A stretch of 64,000 nt of DNA from Populus alba (Eukaryota; Streptophyta; Magnoliopsida; Malpighiales; Salicaceae), in the NCBI RefSeq assembly GCF_005239225.2, contig NC_133298.1, forward strand, positions 2,232,001-2,296,000, given 5' to 3'. The first letter of the stretch is position 1; every line of letters starts with the position of its first letter. The notes under the pieces are model-generated. The model saw only the letters and a program-made list of their open reading frames with translations. It ran no database searches and was not told where the DNA came from. This document shows, piece after piece, positions 11,445 through 23,400 of this stretch. The position numbers were made by a program, and so were the translations under genes.

Positions 11445-14078
11445 GTCGACTGTTGGCAAAGGAGAACTGGAGGCACCTCTTACAATGAATATTTCCTCTT
11501 ATTGCTTAACCGGATGATGCCCCATGAAGGAGCTAAAAGTTGCACCTTTCTATCTTGAGATATTCTTTTTCCAACAATGTGTTTTCTGATTTTTCTTTTC
11601 TCGTGAGTGACAAAATTGGTAGTAACTATCCCTCAATAGCACAAATAAACATTCCAGGTTTCCGTCCATGATGTGGCCTGTTCGGTAGTTGAAAACTTTT
11701 CTGATTAAGTTTTGAATTATTTGATAAATCCTGCTTGCTTAAAAGCTCCGCAGTTAAAATTTTCGCAATTATTTTCGTGGATCAAATTTAAGTATTCCAT
11801 AGTGATTATTGCATGGAGGGAAAAAGGAAATGAGGAAGTGCATGTTTTTGAATCATTACGGAAAAAATTATGTATCCTGTAAGATTTCCTGCGTGCTGTT
11901 GATAAACATTGCTGCATGTTCTGTAATGGTTTATCATGTTGAGATGGACTGCATGATGGATATGGATAGTGAATTAGATCTGCTCGCTGCTGAAACCAGC
12001 TCTATAAACATCCTGTTTTCCCCAGAGGTGGTGGATTATCTCACAAGATTCTTTGTGCCAAGAGTTTTAAGAACATTTATCAATCCTTGTTCAAAATATT
12101 CTGTTTGCTTTGGAGGTTTATAGAGCTTTCGGACTGTACAATGGCGTTGCTTATTTCTTATTCTTTAAAGTTCACGAACTCGATCACTTTGTCACGTCAG
12201 GCATTCGATCCTGCAATTTATTTTATCTTATTTTTCATTAATGTTTTTATCTGAGAGACTGGTTAGGCTTTGATCTACATGACGAGGACTGTTTTGTTTT
12301 TTCTTGGAAAATTCGTGGTATGATCCAGTAGTATGATCCAATCAAAGATCAAAGGATTTTTCCAAGTTGGATTTAACATTATGGATTTTTCCCCATGATT
12401 TATGTTTTTTGTTTCATGTCCGAGTAGTATGATCCAATCAAAGATCAAAGGTAGACAGGGCTATCTACATTAAGACGAGGAATTCATGAGAATTTTACTA
12501 AACTAAAAAGAGGACAAATCTAAACAGCTGGAAAACGAAAGAAGATATAGATGGTTACAAAGATCGGAGGGTGGCCATGGGATCTGAGAACATCATAGGA
12601 AATGATGTCTTGATAGAAATATCCTGTCTATGGTCCCAAAGCAGGTTGGTACGGTGGGTTCCTTCATTGATAGAAGCTACCGATCTTATGGACCACACCG
12701 GAAAGCTTGCTGGAGGCAGGTAAATCAAACAAAGCCATTTCACACTTTAATTTGAGCTATTTTTGCTTTTCAGTCTCTCAAAGCACAACCAGTTTTTTTA
12801 TTTAACCATAAAGCTCCTCATATTCCATTATTTTAAGAATACGTAGAACACTTGTTAAGAATCATTCAAGAACCTTTTTGTATCAATTCTCTATTCTAAT
12901 TAAATCCAATTATAGTGTTTAATTTGAATTTAATTGATAAATAAATTGAATTTACATTTTGAAAGATATAAAATTCAATTTATTTTATTTTTTATATTAT
13001 CCTAGTTACTTTCATTTCATTCTTTCGAAGATCTCTCTAAAAAAATATATTAAAAAATGATAGAAAGTTATTTTGATGAAGCTAGTTTTAACATAAATAT
13101 ATCCTCTTTAATGTATAGGGTTTATTTGGAATTGTGATAGTAGTTGCGGTTCAAAATATTTTTTGCTTAAAAATAGATTAAAATAATATTTTTTTTATTT
13201 TTAAAAAATTATTTTTAATATCAGCATATTAAAATGATATAAAAAATATAAAAACAATAATTTTTTAGAAAAATTATTTTTCAAAATTTGAGGGAACGCG
13301 GTTTGCACATCGTTTTTAAAGACACTTGTAGTAAATAATAACGGTTAATTTCTAATTTATTTTTGTATAATTTTTAGATATTGAACTCCATTTAAAATCC
13401 AATTATTAACACTTAAAAGGATTTCAAACCTAAAATTCAAAGGTTCCAAGCATGTTGTCAATGATTTAAATCAATATTCACTTTCTTTATTATCGACATT
13501 TAAAAATATTACCATATAAAATAAGACTTACTCTATAATCTATATGTACCATTTTTTTTTATCAAAATAATTGAACTCTATTCTTTTTAGCATACATATC
13601 TTTTTATTAGTATTATTATTGTTGCTCTTCTTACTTTGAAAATGTGATAGAAAGGTGAAAAAATCACCATAGAAGAAGAACAAATGTGGGCCTCAGCAAA
13701 GAAAGCAGTCATAATTTTCTACTTAGCAAAATCTCAATATACTAACAAATGAAATCACACTAGGACTTACAAGATCATATAACAATTAAATCCAAGAACT
13801 GATTTAAATTCATCAAAAGGTACATAAAATTGGCAAGCTAACAACTCTAATCGCATTCATCCTTGTGATTTCGCAACAAAGAATCTCACAATTCCATAAT
13901 ATACACAAAACCCTCTAAACTATAGTATAAAATCTATACTTGCTAAAAAAAAAAGTTGCAATTGCACTCAGCAACTCAGCTAAGCTCAGTCTCGGATGTC
14001 TTCAATCATCACGAGGAGCAGAGAAAACATTTAATTTTTTTTTTCTCAAGCTAAAATCTAATTTAATTGGCCAACTAA
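11445..14078. other. intergenic region between H protein and phospholipase genes
   Basis: The first few hundred bases are the H-protein 3' UTR. Frames at 11809-12123 (+) and 12555-12743 (-) are unrecognised and lack gene structure. The stretch 12540-12740 is less AT-rich than its flanks and may be a gene relic. Two direct copies of TAGTATGATCCAATCAAAGA lie near 12330 and 12425. The rest is AT-rich, with the MITE listed at 13128. Confidence 0.5.
13128..13320. mobile_element. MITE-like element, AT-rich family
   Basis: It begins GGTTTATTTGGAATTGTGAT with AGTTGCGGTT close behind, has the family core TAATATCAGCATATTAAAAT between T-rich and A-rich arms, and ends near GAACGCGGTTTGCAC. It is related to the better-preserved copies at 20176, 42152 and 44452. 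No frame is present. Its ends are approximate. Confidence 0.55.
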
Positions 14079-15695
14079 TTAATATGAAGATGATGTTGAA
14101 AGAGATGTGGCTGATGATGTTCTTGGCGAGGGTGAATTTTGCTTCAACACCACAGGTGGTAAAATGCTTGTTTTTCTCCTCTCTTGCTCCTTTATTAACT
14201 CTCCAGAAAATGTCTCCAATTTGTCGTAGTTTGTGCTCTCGACTATCTTCTTCCCTTCAAATAACACAGACTCCACATTTTTCTGTGTCAACATCTCTAC
14301 TGTCATAGCCAATAAATCTGCCTTCTTGTTGGATTTCATTGATTTTTCCACAATTCCATGCCTTTTGGCTATAATGCCATTTGCCTGGAGAGAAAAAAAA
14401 AACAATATTTAATAATTTTACTACAATGCTATGTTTAACTATTTTATCGTTGATGTTGATATCTTGACCGAGTTTTACTAGAATGTACACCTTCAAATAA
14501 ATTTATTAGATAAAAAATGCAGGAAAAATTAAATTCATTTTTAATTTTAGAGATTTGGTGTTGTTTTACTTTTAATAAATTGGTAGAATCTAATACCTGA
14601 ATACGAACATAATTGCTGGCCCGACAGGGACCAAACGCCATGGAAACAGCTTGATCAACCTAATTAAAAGAGACAATCAATTAGCTTACCTACCCCGCAA
14701 AAAAAAAATCTAAAAAATAAATAAAAAGTAAAAAATAATTTAGTACCGTATCAGATGCTCCTTCTCCGGCAATCCTGACAAATCTTGCCGGTGTAGAACT
14801 CTGATTCTGAACACCGAAGTCTGACTCTCCATTTCCAAGTGACACCACCAAAAGATTCTCCACCCCATTACAGAGTGGAAACTCTTGCTTATTATTCAGC
14901 ACATGAGTGATTGCTGCAGCTGTTGGATTATTCATTGCGATCCCACCATCAATAGCCACAATTTTAGTCCTCTTGTCGACCGATCGCATGTCCACGGCCC
15001 TCACCATTGTTGGATCAGCCGAGGTTGCGAGGCAGACATCGCTCATTTTAAAATCATAGCCATCCATTTCCAATGCATCAGCACGGGAAAAATAAGAATG
15101 GGGCATGTGTTGAAAGATCGTAACAAGTTATCAGAGCAGATTTGATGGTATCTTTCAAAGTTAGTTCTCCGAAAGTTTTTGCGAAAACTTTCTCGGCTTT
15201 TGCAGAACCCAATATTTTGCCGAAAAAACCTTGTGCTCTGTTCATCTTTTTGTTGATTCTCACAAGAAAATTCAGAGCTTCTTCAGCTGTAAACATAGGA
15301 CGACCATTTTTGCCACGAGTAAAAAGCAAGGCAGCTAAAATACCTCCAGAACCAGAGCCAGCAACGACATCGAAGTAATCAGAAATAGAGGCATTAGGAT
15401 TGCCTGATTTTCGACGAAGGCAGGACTCAAGATGTGTCAAGGACTTAGCAGCAAGAATGCCATCAGTGGCACCTCCTCCATCAATGGAGAGGATCCTGAC
15501 CTTACCACCATTAAACTGTTTGGTGGGCTTAAGTTGTTCTTGAATTGAAACCTGGCGAGTGTCTTTGGAGAGCTTAGGATCATCATATCCACCAAAAAGA
15601 AACTTGTTTTCCAGGATGGAAAAGATTTCGTAAGTGAGTTTGTCTACATCAAAAGAAGAGTCATCAAGCATGGTAGATGTGTGTACTTCTGCCAT
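14079..15695 (-). CDS. patatin-like phospholipase, class III (pPLAIII type), frame broken by one extra base
   Basis: Plant patatin-related acyl hydrolase. Exons on the minus strand: 15695-14747, 14659-14597 and 14384-14079; with one extra base discounted this gives 438 residues. The oxyanion motif is IDGGGATDG (Asp 72). The nucleophile elbow reads AGSGSGG (113-118), so Gly replaces the catalytic Ser of GxSxG, the mark of class III. The DGG of the dyad motif is IDGGIAMNNP (about 249). The C-terminus is Ser/Thr-rich and low-complexity. An A5 run at 15088-15092 (T5 in the mRNA) shifts the frame after APFLF; a four-base run would rejoin the family sequence SRADALEMDGYDFKM. Exon 1 is 949 bases, one more than its phase requires. 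The upstream in-frame ATG at 15809 lies too close to the TATA box, so 15695 is chosen. It may be an assembly error or a young pseudogene. Confidence 0.9.
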
Positions 15696-15817
15696 TGGAT
15701 TGAACTTCTTGATGGTCTTTTTGTTGGTTTTGGTGATGTTGAGGTTTGACTGATAAGCTTTTTGAAAGAGAAAAGAAGTGAAAATGGTGATGGAGGTGAA
15801 GAGGGTCATAAGGAGTG

Positions 15818-15825
15818 TTTATATA
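15818..15825 (-). promoter_or_regulatory. TATA box of the patatin-like gene
   Basis: Read on the minus strand this is TATATAAA followed by CACTCC. A start of transcription about 25-30 bases downstream would fall near 15790, giving a leader of roughly 95 bases to the ATG at 15695 and excluding the ATG at 15809. Confidence 0.6.
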
Positions 15826-15829
15826 GTGA

Positions 15830-18430
15830 GGACTTGTACTGATGTAGCCATCGAGGAACCATCCTGTCTAGGCGATTAATCGGCACGTCGAGTACCTTGA
15901 GTTTTGTAAATTTATTTATTTATTTTTTTTGTATTTATTTTTAGATTCTTGATCTTAAATTTGTCCTTTTCTTTTGTTTATTTATTTTGATTTTGAATGG
16001 GGTAGATGGTTTTTGGAGTGGAGTGATTAAAAAAAGAAGAGAGAAATTAAATTGTATTTATTTTTAAATTGGAGTGGTGAATGTAGATTACTTTTCATTC
16101 TTTTAAAGGAGAAGAAAAGGCATTGTGGCATTCTTTTTGTGTGCATAAATAATAGTAAGACTAAAGGAGGATGCTAATTAATTTAATAAAATCTTGTTAG
16201 AACTTAGGAGTTGGTCAATTTTATCAATTGATAGTGATGGTTGAATTTTCTCAATGAACAATTTAATAAATATTTCTCCTATGATGTAATAATTTTTATC
16301 CTAGTTATTTTGAAAGATAATCTATCCTATTGTGACATATTATGAAGATAAAAGCAATTTGTATTATTAGAAATTGGATACTTTAACTCTTAAATTCTAG
16401 AATTTTTTTTGTTAAATGTATTTTTAAATTAATTCCACATAGTAGTGAAATTAAATTTAGTATGGTATGAGAATTCAATGGCTAAAAAGATTGATTGGCT
16501 AAAAGGATTATGTATATTGAAGTAAAATCAATCAATTATAGTTACAAATTGTAATGTAATGTTTAATTATTCAAAAAAAATTTTATTTATTTTTGATGTG
16601 ATGTTTGATTTTATTTTATCCATAATTGTGATATTGTTTTACTTGTATCAATCCAAAATATATTTTATTGATTTATTTGCTCAATATACTTATGAAAATT
16701 TTAAAATCTTCATGATTTTAATATTTATATTAAAGATAATATTGTTTATCTTGACCATCTTAAAAAATAACCTTAATAGATCAAAGCTATTTAAGCCATT
16801 AACAACTAAAGAAAAGGATCTTAAGTGCAATGTTTAACTCTTTGTAATTCATAAAAAAATCTATGTCAAAGCTTTATTTAAATTTATAACTCCAAAAATA
16901 ACAACATGAAGTTAATATTTCATAAATAAAAGGAATGTCACTAAAAACTTGATAAAAAGATGGTCTTCATATTATAATTATAATTAAGGACAACTAAAAC
17001 AAGGCTACTTTTAATTAGAATTTAGAACACTTGATGAAACTTAGGTTAATAAGAAAGGGTAAATTTCAATTAATTTGCCTTCTTAAAGTTTATGTATTGT
17101 CTCAATTTCATCTAAGATATTTGATTTGATTTGTTTTATAAAAAAAATATATCTTTCAAAAAGATATGAAAAATATTACAATTACTAAAATATTCAATTA
17201 TTTATTTATTTTTATTTTATCATTCTGTATGATACTTGATCCCCCCCCCCAATAACTGTGTCTAAATTTACTTGTATCAATCCAAAATTTATTGGTTTAA
17301 TTCAAAGTGGAACTCCTCCAATCCCTAGATATTGGAATAACTCAAAATATATTTGCTGTTCCCCTTATGATCAATTTGCTATTTTTAAGTTTCAACAACT
17401 CAAAGGACTGCAAAAAAGCATCCATGGCCGTTTGTGAAGGTATTTGAGACTGTAGAGACTTTGCCTAACGTTCGTTGTTCCTGCATCCAAGTGCAAAACT
17501 GCGCTCTGATGATAATTGAAACAGAGTGATTGAAGGAAGAAAAAACAAGCAACGTCATGCCCGACTTGGAACAACAAATCCAACCACAAAGAACAGAATA
17601 TGCAGTGGCCAGAAAATAAAAACACAGAGAAACACTTGCGAGCAGTGAGGTATGAGTGAGCAATGTGGTGGATTGCTGCTTGCTGAAAGGAAAGGAGAAG
17701 AACAATGGAAATTGTTTTGAATAAATCAGTATAATTTGATATTTGCATGTAGCTGATGAGAAAATCACTCACGAACGGAAGGCCCCACACAAATAGGGCT
17801 ATCGCAGAAACGAAAGAGGCCCTGGCATGCGCAATGACAGTTCACAGAGCCTGAAACCAAAAAATGAAGGCAAAAACAGAAAATCATTGGCATATGAGCA
17901 AGCATGCTCCCATGCAACCCATTATGGAAATCAATATAATTCACTTTATTTTAGGAACGGGTTTATTTTGTTGAATATATATAAACCAAGGAATTTGTAC
18001 GTAGTAAATTGTTCCAAGGATATATATTGGATTAAATAAATAAATGAGGCATTAAGATCAACAAAAGGCTTATGTTATGGTGATGGAATGCTTGATATTA
18101 TTGTTTTTAAAGGTTAAGATGAGAGTCTCAAAGTCGATATCAAATATTGGATTATTTTTCCAAGAATAATGTTGACATTTCATATAAAGGGGGCAACATT
18201 GTAAGCTTGAAACTTAAAAAAAAGTGGGAGAGCATTTAACAAAAATGAGAGTGGAAATAGCAGTATCCGTATCCAGAACAAAAAACATCATTAATCATTA
18301 TATTTATAAAAATTCACTAAAATCTATCAAATTATTAATAAATTTTTTTTTATAAAAGTATTATAATTTCGCCCCCCTAAAAAAAAAAAATTAAATCAAA
18401 TTCAATATACCAAACAAAAAATAAAGAGAT
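15830..18430. other. AT-rich intergenic region
   Basis: No recognisable gene. A 92-codon AT-rich frame at 16559-16837 is low-complexity. The segment 17390-17830 is less AT-rich and open on the minus strand for 132 codons in one frame and 122 in another, without homology or splice support. A C10 run lies at about 17241. Confidence 0.5.
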
Positions 18431-18435
18431 TTTTC

Positions 18436-18625
18436 TAACCTTAAAAGATATAGCTTAATAGGTCAGCCATTGATTAGTTTTGCTTTTCAGATATTAATAA
18501 TTCGAGTCTTATAAATTTCAGAGTCACTGAATGCTTGCATAATCATTAACTTCAAGACCTATAAAATTAATTGAAATACATATAAACTCATACAAACATC
18601 CACATAAATCTATAAAAAATAAAAA
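18436..18625 (+). mobile_element. tRNA-derived SINE (Salicaceae SaliS-like)
   Basis: The unit runs from ATATAGCTTAATAGGTCAG through a B-box-like ATTCGAGTCTTAT, then TTTCAGAGTCACTG, TTGCATAATCATTAACTTCA, a degenerate body and an A-rich tail near 18610-18628. A tRNA-like head with A and B boxes, no frame and a short A-rich 3' end is SINE structure. The layout resembles SINE families described in Salicaceae; that family name is from memory and needs a library search. Confidence 0.6.
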
Positions 18626-18639
18626 AGATCTTTCTCTTG

Positions 18640-20086
18640 AATGACTTGATACCAACATAAAAGTTGTGTACCTGTGATAGTAAGCGAGAAAATCCGAGTA
18701 GGGCCTCAGAAGATGTGGTGGTTGTTTGTACCAAGGACTCGAAACCCTTTCTTCACTTCTCAAAAAATATTTCTTGAGAGGGACATCATTACAACCGACA
18801 ATTGTTGCCAAATATCTTCTTATTTATGACTCTCTCTCTCTCTTTTATTACTTCTATTAGTACTTCATTTTGATTGTTAAAGGAATTTTCAAAATTAATG
18901 GTTTTGGTAATTCGAGCTTAATTCTTTCTTAATCCAGTCTTAAATAAGTTGCATACATGCTCGGATTTTATGTCAGCGACAATTATTGTTTGTAATCTCT
19001 TTTAGAAAACAAATTTGAAGTAGTAACGAGAAGAGTCAACTCATTCATAAGTTATAATTAATCTATTTATGTTTGAGTAAATTATATTTTAATTATTCTT
19101 GTACTTAATTCTATGATTTTGTAAGTTTGTTTTTTTCTTGTTTTGAAAATCACAAGTTAATCGTGTAATCAAAGTTGATTGTGCAATCTTTTTTAAATAT
19201 CAAAATTTTTTCTTTCGTTTAATTATTGAAATCTAAATCAAATAAGATTAATCTAAAAAACATAATTAAAAAAGAGATTTAAAAATAACAGTAACTGAAA
19301 ATAAAGAAAAGCTCAAAAAGAACAACTTTCTAACTTAATTTGAAGATGAAAACAATTCCATTTGGTTTTAAGGAGCTGATCCATTGAGGAAAAAAGATTT
19401 TATTTCCTCTTCGGTAGATTCACAGATGTGTTCATAAAAAGGTCAACTGCATACACTACTTTTTTCCTCTTCGGTAGTGAGAACAAGATATGCCATTAGT
19501 CACACTCCAACTGAGTGCCATAAATGTTGCTATCTTTTGTTTTTTCTTCAGATTTTTGCACATCTAGACATCACATATTTAAATAGCCATAGTTTCGATG
19601 TTATCAAATACAGTTGTCCGTGGCTCCGTACCGAATAGATTTTTTTACCTGTTTTTTTTTAAAAAAATTAATTTTTTTATTTTTTTTATATTTTTGAAAG
19701 TGCTTATATTAAAAATGATTTTAATAAAAAAATAATATTTTGATAAATTTCTAAGAAAAAAAAAACACTTTAAAAAACAACCGCTACCATATTCTTAAAT
19801 ATTTTTGACATTGATGGATTGCAAATTAGCTTTTATTGTTCAAACTTGAAAAAATAAATTTAAGAAAAATTATAAACTTAATATATTAAAATAATTTTTT
19901 ATTTCTTGACATTAACATGTTAAAAGCATTAACATGCACTAAAAAAAATATTAATTTAATATTTTTCAAGTGAAATATATTTTTTAAAATGCACCAAAAT
20001 ACAAAAAAACTACTGCACCTTCGGACACTACACAGACATAGCCTAAAAGAAGATTCACAGAGGAAAGTTCAAGCACACGTGATGAT
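18640..20086. other. AT-rich intergenic region
   Basis: The less AT-rich patch at 18660-18800 is open for 95 codons on the minus strand but is not recognised. Two MITE-like AT-rich patches lie at about 19640-19800 and 19860-20030, both ending in a CTACCATA or CTACTGCACC type terminus. No gene is supported. Confidence 0.45.
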
Positions 20087-20158
20087 GAAGCTAAAGAAGG
20101 CAGTCAGTGAGTCCATTTGTTTTTGAATTTGAATTCAATTCTTTGTTTTCCTCTTTAA
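20087..20158 (+). repeat. 72-bp direct repeat, left copy
   Basis: It starts GAAGCTAAAGAAGGCAGTCA and ends TTTTCCTCTTTAA. It is identical by eye over 72 bases to 20364-20435, and the two copies bracket a MITE. Confidence 0.9.
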
Positions 20159-20175
20159 GATGAATTCGAAGTGTG

Positions 20176-20363
20176 ATAGCGGTTACTTTTCAAATATTTT
20201 CGTGCCGAAAAGCATGCAATAATATTTTTTTATTTTTAAAAAATTATTTTTGACTCAGCACATCAAAACGATCCAAAAAGTACAAACCGCACTCAATTTT
20301 AACAAAAAAAAATATTTTGAATTTTGGTGAAAAGCCGGTTTGGCCGCAATGCCAAACAGGCAC
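20176..20363 (+). mobile_element. MITE between 72-bp direct repeats
   Basis: It carries GTGATAGCGGTTACTTTTCA, CGTGCCGAAAAGCATGC, the core CAGCACATCAAAACGATCCA, CAAACCGCACTC and the end GGTTTGGCCGCAATGCC. It is very similar to 44452-44672, but its left terminus is truncated. No coding capacity. The flanking 72-bp duplication is far longer than a normal target-site duplication. Confidence 0.8.
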
Positions 20364-20435
20364 GAAGCTAAAGAAGGCAGTCAGTGAGTCCATTTGTTTT
20401 TGAATTTGAATTCAATTCTTTGTTTTCCTCTTTAA
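20364..20435 (+). repeat. 72-bp direct repeat, right copy
   Basis: Identical to 20087-20158; it follows directly on the right end of the MITE. Beyond it the sequence continues TTTGTTCAGAAATCC, which is not present after the left copy. Confidence 0.9.
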
Positions 20436-23400
20436 TTTGTTCAGAAATCCGTGAAGGCTGATAACAACTTTGCAAGTAAAAGAATGAAAGTGTGACTGAA
20501 AGTTTTCCATATCCCTTTAGAAGCATGAGTTTTTTGAGGTCCCCGGCCGGCCCTGAGAAGCATGCATGACCTTTTGTCGTCGTCCAAAATTTATGTTAGA
20601 ACAATGCAGGTCACTTTTGTATAATCCAGTAGTAATCGAGTAGAGAAGACGTAAAGTTACATGTTAAAATGTGACTGTAGCTATCAACTAACTTAGAATG
20701 TTGAATGCCTTTTTCTTAAAATTTTCTAGCTGTTTTCCTAAAGCAAATTGGCTGTTTTTTACTCCACTTATCATGATTGAGGGAATACTTTTCCCTTCAC
20801 TTGACTTCCACCACTCTCGTGCATGATTACAAATCACTAATCATTTTAGATAGAAGAGGTTCTATTTAAGTGTAGATTAGTTGACCATGAGGAGATGATC
20901 CTATCATCTTTGTTGGGATTGAACGAGAAGTTAAAGAGATTAATTATGTATCTTTATAGAAAATTTTGTTAATTTCCTTTTAAGTATAGATGTTTTATAG
21001 GGTTCTGTCTTGATGACGAGATTGAGGAGCTGTTGAAAAAAATTTAGCGAGACTGACTGACTGTTCACTAATTATTGATGTGGAGATTTTATCATCTTTA
21101 TTGGTATTCAAACATCAAGGATAAAGATGTTGTTTTCTTGTTTTCAAATGTCCTCTTGCTATAGAAGTTTTAGGTATTACTTCCATGGGATGGAGGAGCT
21201 CTCAAAAAAATTTTAATGTGATTACAAGATTTGAGACTGATTTTTCATGATTTTAAGTTATGTTAGATTAAAGGTAAGTTTATTGCATGATTTAATATAA
21301 AATAAGTTTTGATATGTGTATCTAGTTTAAAAAACCAATCGGAGATGATGATGATATTACTTTTAGATTTTAGAATCATGATAAAGTTTTGAATTAAATC
21401 GAGTTTGATAAACCTATGTATTTATCTCAAAATTCTATTATATCGATATATCACTCCTTTAATAAGAAATCATAACCTGATAACTAGCCATTTCAATTTT
21501 ATTATAATTTTTTTCAAATCAAAATTAATAAGAAAAAAAAACCTGCTGAAAGCTCGAAGGAACATATTGAGTGATTGCAACAAAGATATTTGTTTCTTTG
21601 TATGACTAATTTGTCAAACGATGATGTTAGAAATCACTAAAGCCCTCATGCTAACAAACACTACAAAAACATTATTATTGATCATAAGCTAAGAGATAAT
21701 GGAAGCAATTAAGTCAAACTTAAAATAAACAATCAACCCTCTCAACCTCCTGTAATCTAAAATTATGCAGTGGTTGCACTCTCATTCTCCAGTGATGTGA
21801 AATAGTGTCAAATCCTTACTTTATAATTGAAGCCCACAATTCATGGCTAGCTAGCTGGTCCTCCCATGGCGATCAAATCATCCCTTGTTCATTTTCATTT
21901 TCATTTTCAATTATATATCCTCTCGCACGAGCTTCTCTCCTTTTGGGTCCCAAAATTATATATTCTCTTGTCAACAAGATTACAGCAAGTCGCCGATTTT
22001 AGAAGCAAAACAAAACTCTCACTTTCCTTGCCATTTCCTCGTAGATCACCGACGCCAATGTTCATGTTCCAAGATTTAACAGCCCCCAAAAAATATTGCT
22101 CAGACGAATCATCAGCTGATATTTGTCGCCAGAGAGTGTTGGGCAAAGTAGGGACACCGCTAAATTAAGTGGCCGGTGAAGAAAGGAAGGTTAACAGAAC
22201 ATATTAGAATCATTATTATATTAAACTCCTCTTGCTCAGCAGGTCGACCTCGAAGAATCCCGTGCACCTTTTTTTTTTCCTTCTAAAATGCACATCAATC
22301 AATATCAGCTCAAGATTCATTTAAAAAAATTATTTTTTTAAAAAAATAATATTATTTTATTTTCTTAACAATAAAAAATCAATTCAGCCCTTAATAATTT
22401 AGAGCTTGTTTAGTAGTGTGGTTGTAGTTACTTTTTAATTAACAAAATGCATGCTAATGATGTTTTTTTATTTTTAAAAAATTATTTTTGACCAGTGATT
22501 CAGGCCGTACTCTTGAAACACAGAATTTTAGTCGTGATTTTTTATATTGGTTAATATCAGATCATTTTCGGACCACTATTATTAAAAAATGTACAAGGAA
22601 ACTTGGAAGAGAGACATTGCTAGTGCTGTGGGGGTCAATAAAACAACAAGCTCATAGTTTATGATGATTAATGTTAATGACGTGTTTGATTATTTATTAA
22701 TCGTGATTTACGGTTTGACATTCTCTTGGTGTTTTTTCACCATCCGACAACAGAATGGTTTTATAATTATGTGTTTAGGGTTTTAATCATTAAGTTAGTT
22801 AAATATTATGTTTGTGTGTTGTGTTTTTAAACGGAGCATGGTATGATTTTAATAGTTGAAACTTGAAATTGGTTTGGTAGATGTGTCACTTTCGGATAAA
22901 GGAGAATAATCTCAAAGCTAAGTTTCTATTTGTTAATTAATTTGGAGTGTGTCCCACCAACATAATTACTGCAATTTCTTCCCTCTCTCTTAGAACACGT
23001 AATCACAAGACTGATGTCTCAAATAAGATATTGGGTACAAATTTTTGCTCTTTAGAAGTTAAATTTATTTCTAATCAGGTTTTAATATTTGTGTTAATTA
23101 TATCTAATTTAATGCACTTAAGAGAAATTTTTTTTTTATATAGGATTTAAATTAGATAATCAAGTTTATGACTAACCATCCTATGAATATATTTGTATTT
23201 GATATTATGGTGTATAATGTGTTTTTTTTTTAAAAAAATATTTCACTTGAAAATAATTTTTTTTTTTATACACTAGGATATTAAAATCATCAAAATATAC
23301 TAAAAATATAGATTTAATAATTTTTCAAATAAAGCATATTTTTAAAATACACTTAAAAAACAAAAGTTACCATACTTTCTAATACTCCATTTATTTTTTT

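Noticed and set aside
11809..12123. 104-residue plus-strand frame downstream of the H-protein gene
   Set aside because: Unrecognised, no gene signals, and codon use looks random; kept only as part of the spacer.
15696..15809. N-terminal extension of the patatin-like protein from the ATG at 15809
   Set aside because: A TATA box at 15818-15825 places the start of transcription downstream of that ATG, and the extension does not resemble family N-termini.
17392..17790. 132-residue minus-strand open frame, overlapped by another of 122 residues
   Set aside because: No recognisable domain, no splice or promoter support, and two frames of the same strand are open at once, which suggests composition.
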